From Hungatella sp. UBA5385 (GTDB lineage Bacteria > Bacillota > Clostridia > Lachnospirales > Lachnospiraceae): a stretch of DNA of 52,094 nucleotides. Shown piece by piece: positions 34,065 through 43,292 of this stretch (its first letter is position 1; each line of letters opens with the position of its first letter). The DNA lies in contig DHOR01000026.1 in assembly GCA_002409995.1 (NCBI GenBank), forward strand, positions 17,682 to 69,775, in the 5' to 3' direction. The position numbers were made by a program, and so were the translations under genes. The notes beneath the pieces are model-generated. The model saw nothing but the letters and a program-made list of their open reading frames with translations, did no database searches and was not told the origin of the DNA.

Positions 34065-35024
34065 CTATTCCACCACCAAAGGAACAAACACCGGCAACTC
34101 CCCATCCCATCTCACCTCAGCCAGATAAGCATGCCTGTTAGGATCATACAGCGGATCACCCACAATCTCATCATACTGCCTTGCATGATATACCATAATC
34201 TCTCTTCCGTCCTCAGTCTGAGTAAAGGAGTTATGCCCGGGGCCATATAACCCAGCCTCTTCCATTGTCTCCATCACAGGCTCCCGTTCCTTTTTCCAGC
34301 TTTGAGGATCCAACAGATCAGAAGAAACATCAGCACTTAAGAGCCCCATACAATAGCAGGCACCTGTGGCGCTGGCAGAATAAGTCATATAGATCTTATC
34401 TCCATGGAACAAAACAGCAGCACCTTCATTGACCCAGAAATCCACACGCTCCCAGGAATAATCAGGAGAAGATAACAGCACCTGCTGGCTATCCAGCTCC
34501 CATGGGCTTTTCATACGTGCAATGTATAGGTTGGATATTTTCTTACCAACACTTACCTTCTCAGCCCAGACACAGTATAAGTCATCCTTATGTTCAAACA
34601 CTGTCATATCCAGGGAGAAGTCCTGAAAGGAAAATGGATCAGCTCCTATGACCTTTCCCCGTTCCACCCAGGGATCAGTTACAGGATCATTTCCAAGACA
34701 TTCCAGCACATAAGGCCGGATTGCCCAGACATCATCAGCATCCCCTGCTGCAAAATAGAGATACCATTTCCCCTTGATCAAGTGAAGCTCAGGCGCCCAG
34801 ATATGATGGCTCATGATTCCCTGATCATGTTTTTTCCATACCACCATCTCTTCGGTTTCCCTTAACTGAGACAGGGTTTCTGCTGTTCTTATAATAATCC
34901 GGTCATATTCCGGCACACTTGCTGTAAAATAATATCTTCCATTATGAAAACAGATAAATGGGTCAGCCCTGTTTTCGATAAATGGTTGATTCAGCGGCGT
35001 TTCTATGTAATTATGTCGGTTCAT
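34065..35024 (-). CDS. GH43-family glycosidase, probably exo-arabinofuranosidase
   Basis: A 319-aa five-bladed propeller enzyme without a signal peptide, so cytoplasmic. The family triad is seen as Asp21 (ENRADPFICF, base), Asp139 (FSLDMTVF, pKa modulator) and Glu200 (FWVNEGAAVL, acid). IWAPELH near 75-81 is typical. Together with GH127 and an ABC importer in one operon, action on arabino-oligosaccharides is likely; a xylosidase cannot be excluded. It is the last gene before a strong terminator. Confidence 0.85.
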   Translation of the reverse strand: MNRHNYIETPLNQPFIENRADPFICFHNGRYYFTASVPEYDRIIIRTAETLSQLRETEEMVVWKKHDQGIMSHHIWAPELHLIKGKWYLYFAAGDADDVWAIRPYVLECLGNDPVTDPWVERGKVIGADPFSFQDFSLDMTVFEHKDDLYCVWAEKVSVGKKISNLYIARMKSPWELDSQQVLLSSPDYSWERVDFWVNEGAAVLFHGDKIYMTYSASATGACYCMGLLSADVSSDLLDPQSWKKEREPVMETMEEAGLYGPGHNSFTQTEDGREIMVYHARQYDEIVGDPLYDPNRHAYLAEVRWDGELPVFVPLVVE

Positions 35025-35028
35025 TCTG

Positions 35029-35889
35029 TCACCCTTTAACAGCTCCCGCTGTCATTCCTTCAATAAAGTATTTCTGGAAACAGATAAACAGCAGAAAAAT
35101 CGGTATAATGGAGAAAAGCGAGCCTGATATCAGCAGACTGTAGTTATCTCCATATGGATTAATCAGCGTGTTAAGTCCCAGAGTCAGAGTATATTTATCG
35201 GAACTTCTCACCACCAAAAGGGGCCATAGATAATTGTTCCAGGCATTCATGCCATTTAAAATCGCCATAGCGGAAAATGCAGGCTTCATAATGGGTACAA
35301 TTAACTTTAAGAAGATTCCATACTCTGTTGCACCGTCAATTCTCCCCGCCTCCATAAGGGATTTAGGAATACCTAACAAATACTGACGGAAGAAAAATAT
35401 AGTAGATGCATGTGCCATAAAAGGCAGAACGATTGCTATATAATTATCCATCAATTTCATCACAGACATCTGCTTGTATAGAGGAAGCATAACCACCTCA
35501 AGAGGAATGGATAAAATCAGAAGAACTATAATAAATAATATATTTTTCCCTTTAAAATCATAGGCTGCAAAACCATAGCCTACAAATGCACTGACAGCCA
35601 GCGTAGAGATCACAGTTACCGCTGTCAGGAAAATACTGTTAAAAAACCAGGTCCAATACTCATGCTGTCCTTTAAACAGCAGCACAAAATTGTCAAGGCT
35701 CATTCTATCTATATTCAGTTCCAGGTTAAGACCGTACTGAAGCAAATCTCCTCCCGGCTTGAAGCTGGCAATAAACAAAAGCCAGATAGGAAGAAGAATG
35801 AGAATCGCCAGAATGACAAATAAAATGGTACTGAGCCAGATTTCCATCTTTGATTTTTGATTTTTACTTTTCATTCCTTTGTGTCCCAT
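35029..35889 (-). CDS. Carbohydrate ABC transporter permease (AraQ/MalG type)
   Basis: A 286-aa permease with six helices; EAA loop EAGRIDGATEYGIFLKLIVP near residue 190. AAAGGAGG lies 9 bases before the ATG. It starts one base after the stop of its partner gene and ends 4 bp before the GH43 gene. It is paralogous to the permease at 19095-19934. Confidence 0.92.
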   Translation of the reverse strand: MGHKGMKSKNQKSKMEIWLSTILFVILAILILLPIWLLFIASFKPGGDLLQYGLNLELNIDRMSLDNFVLLFKGQHEYWTWFFNSIFLTAVTVISTLAVSAFVGYGFAAYDFKGKNILFIIVLLILSIPLEVVMLPLYKQMSVMKLMDNYIAIVLPFMAHASTIFFFRQYLLGIPKSLMEAGRIDGATEYGIFLKLIVPIMKPAFSAMAILNGMNAWNNYLWPLLVVRSSDKYTLTLGLNTLINPYGDNYSLLISGSLFSIIPIFLLFICFQKYFIEGMTAGAVKG

Positions 35890-35890
35890 A

Positions 35891-36775
35891 CTACTTTTCC
35901 TCCTTTTTGAAGGTTCCTGTCAGTTTTAACTGAAGGACGTTCACCATCATAACAATAATCAGAAGGATAATTCCAACTGCGCAGGCATATCCCATGGCTC
36001 TTTTTTCCACACCCTGACGATAGAGATACCCTACAATGGTAAGGCCGATGTTGTTTGGAGAGTTGTTTCCTTTAAAAAGCATAGTGCTTTCCAGGAACAT
36101 AGACAATCCTGCGTAAATACTGATGGTTAAAACGTAAACAGTAGTAGGCTTTAACAAAGGCAGTGAAATCTTGCGGAACTGCTGCCATTTGGAAGCTCCG
36201 TCAATGGAGGCAGCTTCATAGAGATCAGTGGATATATTCTGAAGCCCTGCAAGGAAATACAGGATATTCACTCCGGTCCACCGCCAGCATGCCAGCAGCA
36301 GAAGGGCAAAATAGGTTGTATTAGCTCCTTTCAACCATTTAATAGGGCTTTTACCAAAAAATCCAATGACCTGATTAAACAGGGAGAAGGAGGATTCTCC
36401 GAACATAAGCCGGAAAATCGTACCCCCTACAACTACTGAAGTCAGAGCCGGAAGAAAATATATGGATTTAAAAAATCCGGCTCCCTTCAGCATCTTATTA
36501 TTTAACAGTGTTGCAAACAGCATAGGAAAAGGAATCAACAGAATTAACGTTCCAACCATATACTTAATGCTGTTCCAGACTGCCTTGAAAAATATTTTGT
36601 CAGTCAGAAGTCTGGAATAATTGTCAAAGCCCACCCATCTATCCTTCAATACATCCTGAAAGCTTAAGAGAACCCCATTGCCTATGGGCGCAATCCAGAA
36701 AACCAGGACAGTAATTACAAATGGAAATATAAATACATATGGGGCCAATTTTTGTGAATAAAATAATTTCTTCAT
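35891..36775 (-). CDS. Carbohydrate ABC transporter permease (AraP/MalF type)
   Basis: A 294-aa permease with six helices; EAA loop YEAASIDGASKWQQFRKISL near residue 195. The N terminus KLFYSQKLAPYVFIFPFV resembles that of the permease at 19931-20848, so the two are paralogues. It forms the importer with the binding protein at 36816-38201 and the AraQ-type partner. Confidence 0.92.
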   Translation of the reverse strand: MKKLFYSQKLAPYVFIFPFVITVLVFWIAPIGNGVLLSFQDVLKDRWVGFDNYSRLLTDKIFFKAVWNSIKYMVGTLILLIPFPMLFATLLNNKMLKGAGFFKSIYFLPALTSVVVGGTIFRLMFGESSFSLFNQVIGFFGKSPIKWLKGANTTYFALLLLACWRWTGVNILYFLAGLQNISTDLYEAASIDGASKWQQFRKISLPLLKPTTVYVLTISIYAGLSMFLESTMLFKGNNSPNNIGLTIVGYLYRQGVEKRAMGYACAVGIILLIIVMMVNVLQLKLTGTFKKEEK

Positions 36776-36815
36776 TCTGTTTACTCCTCTCCTGATGCCT
36801 TTAACACCTTAATCC

Positions 36816-38201
36816 TTAGCGGAATTCATTGCTTAATGTATCCTGGGACTGCTCCAATGCCTCTTTAATATCCATACCATCTTCATAGATACTGTTTAAA
36901 GTAACATTACAGAATTCATTATTAATTGATGGCGCCTTTTCATCTGTACAAGACTGTAACAGGCCAATGTGATCCTTCACTTCATTGAGAACATCAAATG
37001 GATAGTTGATAAAATATTTAATATACTGGTTATCAGGATTCTGAGTCAGGTTTGTATCTGTCCATACTGCTGTATTAACAGGGTCAAAGCCAAGTACATT
37101 CCAGATTTCATTACTTGCTTCTTCAGAAAGCTTAATAAATGCCATAACCTCTGCTGCAAGCTCTGCATGTTCGCCGGAAGCTACAACTGCTGTACCTGTT
37201 CCGCCGCCGCCGATGGTTTCTACTACGCTGCCTTCAAAAGAAGGTACTGCTGCAATGGCTACTTTTCCCTCTAAATCGGTCATATAGTTGGTATATCTTG
37301 ATGTCTGCCAAAATGGCATAATCTGAACTGCATAATCACCTGAGTTGTAGAAAGGATACGCCTCTTCATTATCAGGCTGGCCTCCCGGCACTGTGGCAAA
37401 TGCGCCTGTATCCTGCATTTCCTTAATATATGTAAGAACTTCTACCATCTTGTCGTTGGTAATATCCAAATTGCCTTCCGCATCCAGATAATCGCCGCCC
37501 TTTTGTGCAAGCATCAGGTTGATCATCCACTGAGCGCTTGTTTCGATACAAGCGAAGGTTTTACCTGTTGCTTCATGATATTTAACTCCTGCCTCTTTAA
37601 AATCATCCCATGTTTTAATGGTGGTATAGTCAACATCTGCTTCTTTTAACAGCTCATCATTGTAAAATGCAACTGTAGTTCCTACATGAGTAGGGAAGCC
37701 GTAGCTCTTGCCATCCTTAGAGTAGATACCAACTCTGGATTGAACAACTGTTGATTCATAAGGCTTCATAGCATTTGTTAAATCCATAAGTCCGATATTG
37801 CCTGTCATAAATGCAGGGAATTTACCCAGCTCAATATCTACGATATCCGGTGCGCCTTCTCCAGACTCAAGTGCAAGGGACAGCTTATTGTGCATATCAT
37901 CATAAGCCATATTGCTCAGAACAAGTTTCACCTTTTTATCCGGATTCTCTGCATTCCATTTCTCTGCCATATCCACATAGAATTGCTGGTGAAGCTCAAT
38001 AAATGTCCAGACATTGAGAGTGGTTACATCATCACCCTCTACACTCATCTCATTCTTACCGGCTGATGCTGCTGTAGTTTCTTTTGCAGCATTTTCCGCT
38101 CCGGTAGTTGCGGTAGAACCGCCGCCGCCTGAACCGCAGCCTGCAAGAGCAGATACTGCCATTGCTGTTGTTAATAGTAGAGCACAAATTCGTTTCTTCA
38201 T
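36816..38201 (-). CDS. Sugar ABC substrate-binding lipoprotein (AraN-like)
   Basis: A 461-aa extracellular lipoprotein: MKKRICALL start, lipobox LAGC with Cys22, Gly/Ala/Thr-rich linker, then the solute-binding domain beginning near TLNVWTFIELHQQF. It shares the SYGFPTHVGTTVAFYN region with the binding protein at 20878-22224. It lies 71 bp after the GH127 gene with only a small CAGGC/GCCTG hairpin in between, so it is probably part of the same LacI-controlled operon. Confidence 0.93.
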   Translation of the reverse strand: MKKRICALLLTTAMAVSALAGCGSGGGGSTATTGAENAAKETTAASAGKNEMSVEGDDVTTLNVWTFIELHQQFYVDMAEKWNAENPDKKVKLVLSNMAYDDMHNKLSLALESGEGAPDIVDIELGKFPAFMTGNIGLMDLTNAMKPYESTVVQSRVGIYSKDGKSYGFPTHVGTTVAFYNDELLKEADVDYTTIKTWDDFKEAGVKYHEATGKTFACIETSAQWMINLMLAQKGGDYLDAEGNLDITNDKMVEVLTYIKEMQDTGAFATVPGGQPDNEEAYPFYNSGDYAVQIMPFWQTSRYTNYMTDLEGKVAIAAVPSFEGSVVETIGGGGTGTAVVASGEHAELAAEVMAFIKLSEEASNEIWNVLGFDPVNTAVWTDTNLTQNPDNQYIKYFINYPFDVLNEVKDHIGLLQSCTDEKAPSINNEFCNVTLNSIYEDGMDIKEALEQSQDTLSNEFR

Positions 38202-38272
38202 CTTATATTCCTCCTTTTATTTCGATCAGGCAATCGCCTGTATCATACGATAATCATTGACCAAACACAGCT

Positions 38273-40219
38273 TTAAAAAAGTTCCTTTACCCAAACCGTC
38301 ATCTCTCCCGGAGTTCTGTTGCACCATCTGGCATAAGGCACAGCCTTTAATTCCACATCTCTCAGCTCAGGCTGTTTTACACCATAGAGATGATTGTCTT
38401 CCCAGGATTCTTCACTAAGTCTTTTTCCGGAAATGCCAAGTGTCAGCACTCCTCCCAGAAGCTCAGGCTCCCAGCTCTCTTCTATCTTTTTCTTTGTATC
38501 TGCAAATACAGCAGACAGATTATTACCATTATCAATTTCTTCCAGGCAGTAAAGAACAGGTCCTTTCATGAGAGCAACCTTTCCTGCATCGGCTCTCACT
38601 TTCGGATTGGCTCTGACAAATACCGGTTCCATAGACCACTGAGCTGTAAATCGCTCATTAGTACCAAGACCTGAGAGAAGGGCATATCCCTTTTCTATCT
38701 GAAACTCAACCTCTGTTCCATCCTCTCTCATCAGTGTAAAATCTCCGGCATAAGCAGGAATACGAAATGCTGCTTCTCCATCCATTTCCCCGTCATAGGT
38801 AATCTCTATGCTGCATTCCCCTTTCCAGGGCATACTGCTTTCAAGCTTAATCACCATTGATTTTCCTTTGCAGCAAGTCTTAATAGTGCTGCTGATATAA
38901 AGATTAACAAAAGTTTTATCCTCCGCTTCAAAGCAGAGATATTGTCCCAGTGAAGCCAGAGTCCTTGCTATATTCGGGGGACAACAAGCAACTCCAAACC
39001 AGGTCTGCCTTACAGGTTTTACATGTTCCATGGAAGTACGGGATATGCAATTATCCGGCCACACCTCCAATGGGTTTACATAAAAGAAGCTTTTACCATC
39101 CATGGCTATTCCTGCAAGAATATTATTATAAAGCTCACGCTCCACCACATCCACATAGGAGGCGTCCCTTGTTATCCTTGCCATCCTGTTGCCAAACATG
39201 GCCATTCCTATAGAAGCGCAGGTTTCTGAATAATTCCTGTCATTGGGCAGATCGTAATCTGTTGTAAAACGTTCCAGAATTCCGGAAGAACCAATTCCTC
39301 CGGTTATGTAAATACGCTTTTCCACAATGTTGTTCCAAAGGGTCTTACATGCAGATAGCAAAGTCTCATCCTTATATTCCAGAGCAAGATCAGCCATTGC
39401 GCTATACATGTATACAGCTCTCACCGCATGTCCCTCAGCAGTTGTCTGCTCTCTCACCGGCAGGTGAGACTGGGAATAGGAAGGATCATAGGAGGCAAAT
39501 TCAGGGAATATCTGTTTTCCGCCCCGTTTCTGTACTTCTCTTAAAAAATAATTCTCCCCCTGGCCCCGCTCTTCGATAAAATATTTTGCCAGTTCTAAAT
39601 ATTGTGATTTCCCAGTAATGCGGTACAGCTTTACCAGCGCAAGCTCAATCTCCTGATGCCCCGGATAACCATGACACTGATCTTCCCCCGGGCCAAAATA
39701 ATCACAAAGCAGATCAGCCAGCTTACACACAATCTGTAAAAAACGATCCTTCCCAGTGGCCTGATAATAAGCCACTGCTGCTTCAATCATATGGCCTGCT
39801 ATATAAAGCTCATGGCCTTCCTGCAGATTGGTAAAACGTCCTTCTGGTTCCATAATAGTATAATAAGTATCAAGATAACCATCTGCCTGCTGAGCCCTTC
39901 CTATGAGCTCAATGGTTTCATCTGCCTGCTTCTCCAGCTCCTCATCAGGGTTTGTCTCCAATGAATAAGCTGCTGCCTCCAGCCATTTCGCCACATCCGT
40001 ATCCTGGAAAACAGCTCCCATAAAGCTTCCTTCCGCTTCTCCAGCTGCAACCTTTAGGTTGTGGATACAATGGCTTGGCTCCACCCCTTCTATTGAATCG
40101 TTTAATATCTTCCACTGATACGGAATGATAACTGAACTTACAAGATCAATGGAGTCCTTCCAGAATTTGTCTGTAATTACCGTACTTTTTAGAGGAATCT
40201 CATTATATTCCCTATTCAT
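38273..40219 (-). CDS. GH127 beta-L-arabinofuranosidase
   Basis: A 648-aa cytoplasmic enzyme of the HypBA1 type, which removes beta-1,2-linked L-arabinofuranose. The zinc-cysteine centre of the family is recognisable: a Glu-x-Cys pair in NYSETCASIG and the Cys412-Cys413 pair in GVACCPPNIARTL, one of which is the nucleophile (Cys417 in HypBA1). The ATG at 40219 has AAGAGGAGGGG upstream; an earlier start at 40243 does not. It is the first gene of the operon that continues with the ABC importer and GH43. The promoter and LacI-type sites lie upstream. Its presence points to hydroxyproline-linked or branched arabinans as well as alpha-linked ones. Confidence 0.93.
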   Translation of the reverse strand: MNREYNEIPLKSTVITDKFWKDSIDLVSSVIIPYQWKILNDSIEGVEPSHCIHNLKVAAGEAEGSFMGAVFQDTDVAKWLEAAAYSLETNPDEELEKQADETIELIGRAQQADGYLDTYYTIMEPEGRFTNLQEGHELYIAGHMIEAAVAYYQATGKDRFLQIVCKLADLLCDYFGPGEDQCHGYPGHQEIELALVKLYRITGKSQYLELAKYFIEERGQGENYFLREVQKRGGKQIFPEFASYDPSYSQSHLPVREQTTAEGHAVRAVYMYSAMADLALEYKDETLLSACKTLWNNIVEKRIYITGGIGSSGILERFTTDYDLPNDRNYSETCASIGMAMFGNRMARITRDASYVDVVERELYNNILAGIAMDGKSFFYVNPLEVWPDNCISRTSMEHVKPVRQTWFGVACCPPNIARTLASLGQYLCFEAEDKTFVNLYISSTIKTCCKGKSMVIKLESSMPWKGECSIEITYDGEMDGEAAFRIPAYAGDFTLMREDGTEVEFQIEKGYALLSGLGTNERFTAQWSMEPVFVRANPKVRADAGKVALMKGPVLYCLEEIDNGNNLSAVFADTKKKIEESWEPELLGGVLTLGISGKRLSEESWEDNHLYGVKQPELRDVELKAVPYARWCNRTPGEMTVWVKELF

Positions 40220-40248
40220 GTTCTCACCCCTCCTCTTTTCCATTTATA

Positions 40249-40260
40249 TTAATCGTTTAA
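40249..40260 (-). promoter_or_regulatory. LacI-type operator in the GH127 leader
   Basis: TTAATCGTTTAA, one base from the palindrome TTAAACGTTTAA at the LacI gene's own promoter. It lies 30 bases upstream of the GH127 ATG, downstream of the promoter at 40377-40405. Confidence 0.6.
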
Positions 40261-40376
40261 TCTCTTTTATATAAAAAATGCCATCGCGTGAAAATATGGC
40301 GTATTTTGTCGCTTTTTGATATTACTTTTCCTAGTTCATCATCAGTATTTCTTAGTACTATTCACTTATAAATCAA

Positions 40377-40405
40377 ATAATATCACATGCTCGCAAGATT
40401 GTAAA
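40377..40405 (-). promoter_or_regulatory. Sigma-A promoter of the GH127 operon
   Basis: On the minus strand TTTACA (40405-40400), 17-bp spacer, TATTAT (40382-40377). The leader would be about 150 bases and contains a small GCCAT/ATGGC hairpin followed by ATTTTTT near 40275-40300, a possible attenuator. Confidence 0.6.
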
Positions 40406-40433
40406 GCACTATTGTACAATTTATTGTTTTTTA

Positions 40434-40475
40434 TTAAACGTTTTTTACGTCATTTTATACATATTAATCGTTTTA
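40434..40475. promoter_or_regulatory. Two LacI-type operators upstream of the GH127 promoter
   Basis: TTAAACGTTTTT (40434-40445) and TTAATCGTTTTA (40464-40475), 30 bp centre to centre. With the site at 40249-40260 they flank the promoter, an arrangement that allows DNA looping. Confidence 0.5.
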
Positions 40476-40491
40476 GGTGATTAGAATACAA

Positions 40492-40527
40492 AAGCGGCGG
40501 CAAAATTAATTGATTTTGCCGCCGCTT
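40492..40527 (-). terminator. Terminator of the LacI-family gene
   Basis: A 15-bp stem, AAGCGGCGGCAAAAT (40492-40506) with its complement at 40513-40527, ending in CTTTTG on the minus strand. Confidence 0.8.
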
Positions 40528-40537
40528 CAAACTTAAC

Positions 40538-41575
40538 TTATGTTATATTCTTTACAGATTCCCTGATCAGCATATGGCAGCCAACTGCACATACCTGATC
40601 CTCTGTTGCGACTTCTTTCCCTTCCAGCATTCCGGTTATCAGCTCACTTGCGCGATAACCGATATCATGAAGAGGCAGATCAATGGTTGTAAGGGGCGGT
40701 TTATAATAACTGGATAACTCCCTGTTATCATAACCAACTACAGAAATATCCTCTCCGACCCGAAGCCCCAGCTCCATAAACCTGTCATAGATACCACCTG
40801 CCATTAAATCATTCATACAGAAAATAGCAGTTATATTCTTCTCAAGAAGACTGTCTGCCCACCGATATCCCGATTCCCTGGTCCAATCTCCTTCTAAGAC
40901 AAGGCCGGGATCATAGAGAATCCCATGGTCAAACAAAGCCTCCTGATAACCAACAAGACGGGACTGAGCATGGAGGCTGTCGGATTTACCCGTTATGACT
41001 CCAATCTTCTTATGCCCATTTTGTATGAGATGCTTAGTCAATTCATAAGCGCCATGGCTGTCATCCACCACTACAGAGGGCACATGAGGATTCTGCGTAT
41101 AGCCATAGGCCATGACTGCAGGAATAGGAAGCTTGTGGGGAATACAGCGGATCACCCGTTCATGAGCTGCCACATAGATAATCCCCTCCACCTGTTTTTC
41201 CATCAGCTTCTTAATCTCCCGATGCACTATAGGATAGTAGTCCTCTTTGTTATAATAAGTATCGCTATACTTTTTAAACAATCTTAAATTGATTAAAAGA
41301 ATCTGATAATCCACCTTCTCGCACTGTTCTGTAATTCCGTCAATTATATCCGGTATGCTGAAAATGGTCATATCCTCAGCAATGACTCCAATGCTTCTGG
41401 TTTTCTGCAATTTTAAGTTCTTCGCCACAACGTTTGGCGTATAATCCATTTCTTCCACCATATCGAACACCAGTTTTCTGGTGGCTTCACTTGCACCCGG
41501 CTTATTATTTAATACATTTGACACGGTTGCCACTGATACACCGCATGCTTTTGCAATTTCCTTAATTGTCGCCAT
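40538..41575 (-). CDS. LacI-family transcriptional regulator
   Basis: A 345-aa repressor. The N-terminal HTH and hinge are clear (IKEIAKACGVSVATVSNVLN). The sensor domain is periplasmic-binding type (VGYDNRELSSYYKPPLTTID near 275). The genomic sites TTAAWCGTTTAA before its own gene (41635) and around the GH127 promoter indicate autoregulation and control of the GH127-ABC-GH43 operon, probably relieved by an arabinose-containing sugar. It is monocistronic with its own terminator. Confidence 0.92.
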   Translation of the reverse strand: MATIKEIAKACGVSVATVSNVLNNKPGASEATRKLVFDMVEEMDYTPNVVAKNLKLQKTRSIGVIAEDMTIFSIPDIIDGITEQCEKVDYQILLINLRLFKKYSDTYYNKEDYYPIVHREIKKLMEKQVEGIIYVAAHERVIRCIPHKLPIPAVMAYGYTQNPHVPSVVVDDSHGAYELTKHLIQNGHKKIGVITGKSDSLHAQSRLVGYQEALFDHGILYDPGLVLEGDWTRESGYRWADSLLEKNITAIFCMNDLMAGGIYDRFMELGLRVGEDISVVGYDNRELSSYYKPPLTTIDLPLHDIGYRASELITGMLEGKEVATEDQVCAVGCHMLIRESVKNIT

Positions 41576-41634
41576 TTAACCACCCCCAGCAAATCTTTAA
41601 ATCTATTAAATCAGATTTTACCGGAAAAGTAAAG

Positions 41635-41646
41635 TTAAACGTTTAA
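41635..41646 (-). promoter_or_regulatory. Palindromic LacI-type operator at the LacI gene promoter
   Basis: TTAAACGTTTAA, a perfect palindrome with the central CG typical of LacI-family sites. On the minus strand it lies just upstream of a likely promoter (TTTACT, 17 bases, TTTAAT). Confidence 0.65.
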
Positions 41647-41651
41647 TAAGA

Positions 41652-41704
41652 TTTACAACAGGGGTTCGACCCCTTGTATCAAAGGGTCGAACCCCAGTTG
41701 TAAA
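41652..41704. repeat. Long palindromic repeat, copy 2
   Basis: Core GGGGTTCGACCCCTTG (41661-41676) with its near-complement at 41680-41695; outer arms TTTACAAC and GTTGTAAA pair but differ from the outer arms of copy 1. Relative to copy 1 the centre is inverted, so both copies lie in the same orientation with respect to the gene they follow (here the GH51 gene ending at 41707). Confidence 0.8.
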
Positions 41705-41706
41705 AA

Positions 41707-43227
41707 TCACACTCTGCCCAGACGAATCACATTCCAGGATGCCTTATGAAGCAAGCTGGTCATAACTCCGCCATCTAATACAGACTGATTTGTCTGTTTT
41801 GGAGAAACCTTCTCACCTAAAGGACCATTCTCTGCCTTCAAGTCATCATGCTCCAATACAATATGTTCAATAATACCATAACCTTCAAAGCTTCTGACAT
41901 CAGTAGTCATCTCTGCATCATCCTTTAGACTTCTGTTTACAGCAAAGATCGTCACTTCATCTTTTTCCTCGTTGTATACAGATACAGATTCCACTGCTGT
42001 TACATCCTCATGAGTAGATGTATCAAACTTAGGTGTGCTGATAACCGGAAGCAGCGCAACTCCTCTGCCATATACAGAAGCATGCATAAATGGATAGAAT
42101 ATAGTCTGCTTCCATGCTGTGCCACCGCCTGCATCTGTCATAATCGGTGCAATAACATTAACTAACTGCGCCAGACAAGCCATCTTCACACGATCTGCAT
42201 GTTTCATCATGGTGATCAGCATTAAACCAACTAAAAGAGCATCTTCAAAATTATAGATATCCTCCAGAATTGGCGGTGCCACCTGCCATGGGTGATTCTC
42301 TGTAATATCAGTTTCCTTAGCCTTGGAATGATACCATACATTCCACTCATCAAAGCTGATGTTAATATTCTTTTTACCGCGTTTTTTAGCCTTAACATAA
42401 TCACAGGTTGCAATAACAGTGCGGATAAACTGATCCATATCATCAGAGCAGGCAAGGAAATCCTGGCTGTCATCAGCCTGATTTCCATAGTACTGATGCA
42501 TAGAAACATAATCTACGTGATCATATGTATGCTCTAAAGTCACAGCCTCCCATTGAGGGAATGTTGGCATTGTCAGAGAAGAGCTTCCGCAGGAAACAAG
42601 TTCAATAGTAGGATCAATCAGTTTCATAGCTCTGGCCGTTTCTTCTGCCAGACGTCCATACTCCTCCATGGTCTTATGACCAATCTGCCATGGCCCGTCC
42701 ATCTCATTGCCAAGACACCAGGTTTTAATATTATGAGGCTCCTTATAACCATGGCTGATACGCATATCACTGTATTTGGTATTGCCCGGGTGGTTGCAGT
42801 ACTCCAGAATATTACAGGCATCTGCTATTCCTCTTGTACCCAGATTCACAGCCATCATCACATCAGAACCAACATCTCTGGACCATGTGGTAAATTCATT
42901 TAAGCCAACCTTATTCTCCTCCAGGCTTCTCCATGCAAGATCCAGACGTTTGGGGCGGTCTGCAGCCGGGCCAACGCTGTCCTCCCAGAAGAAATTAGAA
43001 ACAAAATTACCGCCTGGATAACGAATAATCGGAACATTCAACTCCTGGATTAATTCCTTTACATCATTTCTGAATCCATTCTCATCTGCTGACGGATGGC
43101 CTGGACAATAAATACCGTCATATACGGCACGTCCCAGATGCTCAATAAAGGAACCGTAAATCCTCTTATCAATTTCTGCAATACGGTATTCCTTGTCGAT
43201 TACCATTTTTACTTTGTTCATAGCCAT
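41707..43227 (-). CDS. Alpha-L-arabinofuranosidase, GH51 (copy 2)
   Basis: A 506-aa cytoplasmic enzyme. The acid/base is Glu175 in WCLGNEMDGPW and the nucleophile Glu294 in ISFDEWNVWYH; IIRYPGGNFVSNFFWED near 67-83 is the family signature. It is of the common intracellular AbfA type, unlike copy 1 at 17506-19044. The promoter region holds an AraR-like operator at 43293, so this gene belongs to the AraR regulon with araABR. The palindromic repeat follows its stop. GAAAGG is the only RBS-like sequence, with long spacing. Confidence 0.94.
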   Translation of the reverse strand: MAMNKVKMVIDKEYRIAEIDKRIYGSFIEHLGRAVYDGIYCPGHPSADENGFRNDVKELIQELNVPIIRYPGGNFVSNFFWEDSVGPAADRPKRLDLAWRSLEENKVGLNEFTTWSRDVGSDVMMAVNLGTRGIADACNILEYCNHPGNTKYSDMRISHGYKEPHNIKTWCLGNEMDGPWQIGHKTMEEYGRLAEETARAMKLIDPTIELVSCGSSSLTMPTFPQWEAVTLEHTYDHVDYVSMHQYYGNQADDSQDFLACSDDMDQFIRTVIATCDYVKAKKRGKKNINISFDEWNVWYHSKAKETDITENHPWQVAPPILEDIYNFEDALLVGLMLITMMKHADRVKMACLAQLVNVIAPIMTDAGGGTAWKQTIFYPFMHASVYGRGVALLPVISTPKFDTSTHEDVTAVESVSVYNEEKDEVTIFAVNRSLKDDAEMTTDVRSFEGYGIIEHIVLEHDDLKAENGPLGEKVSPKQTNQSVLDGGVMTSLLHKASWNVIRLGRV

Positions 43228-43292
43228 TTTTTTAAACCAGCCTTTCTTAAAATAATACTTATAATATATAAATCACTATACTAATAACTTAT

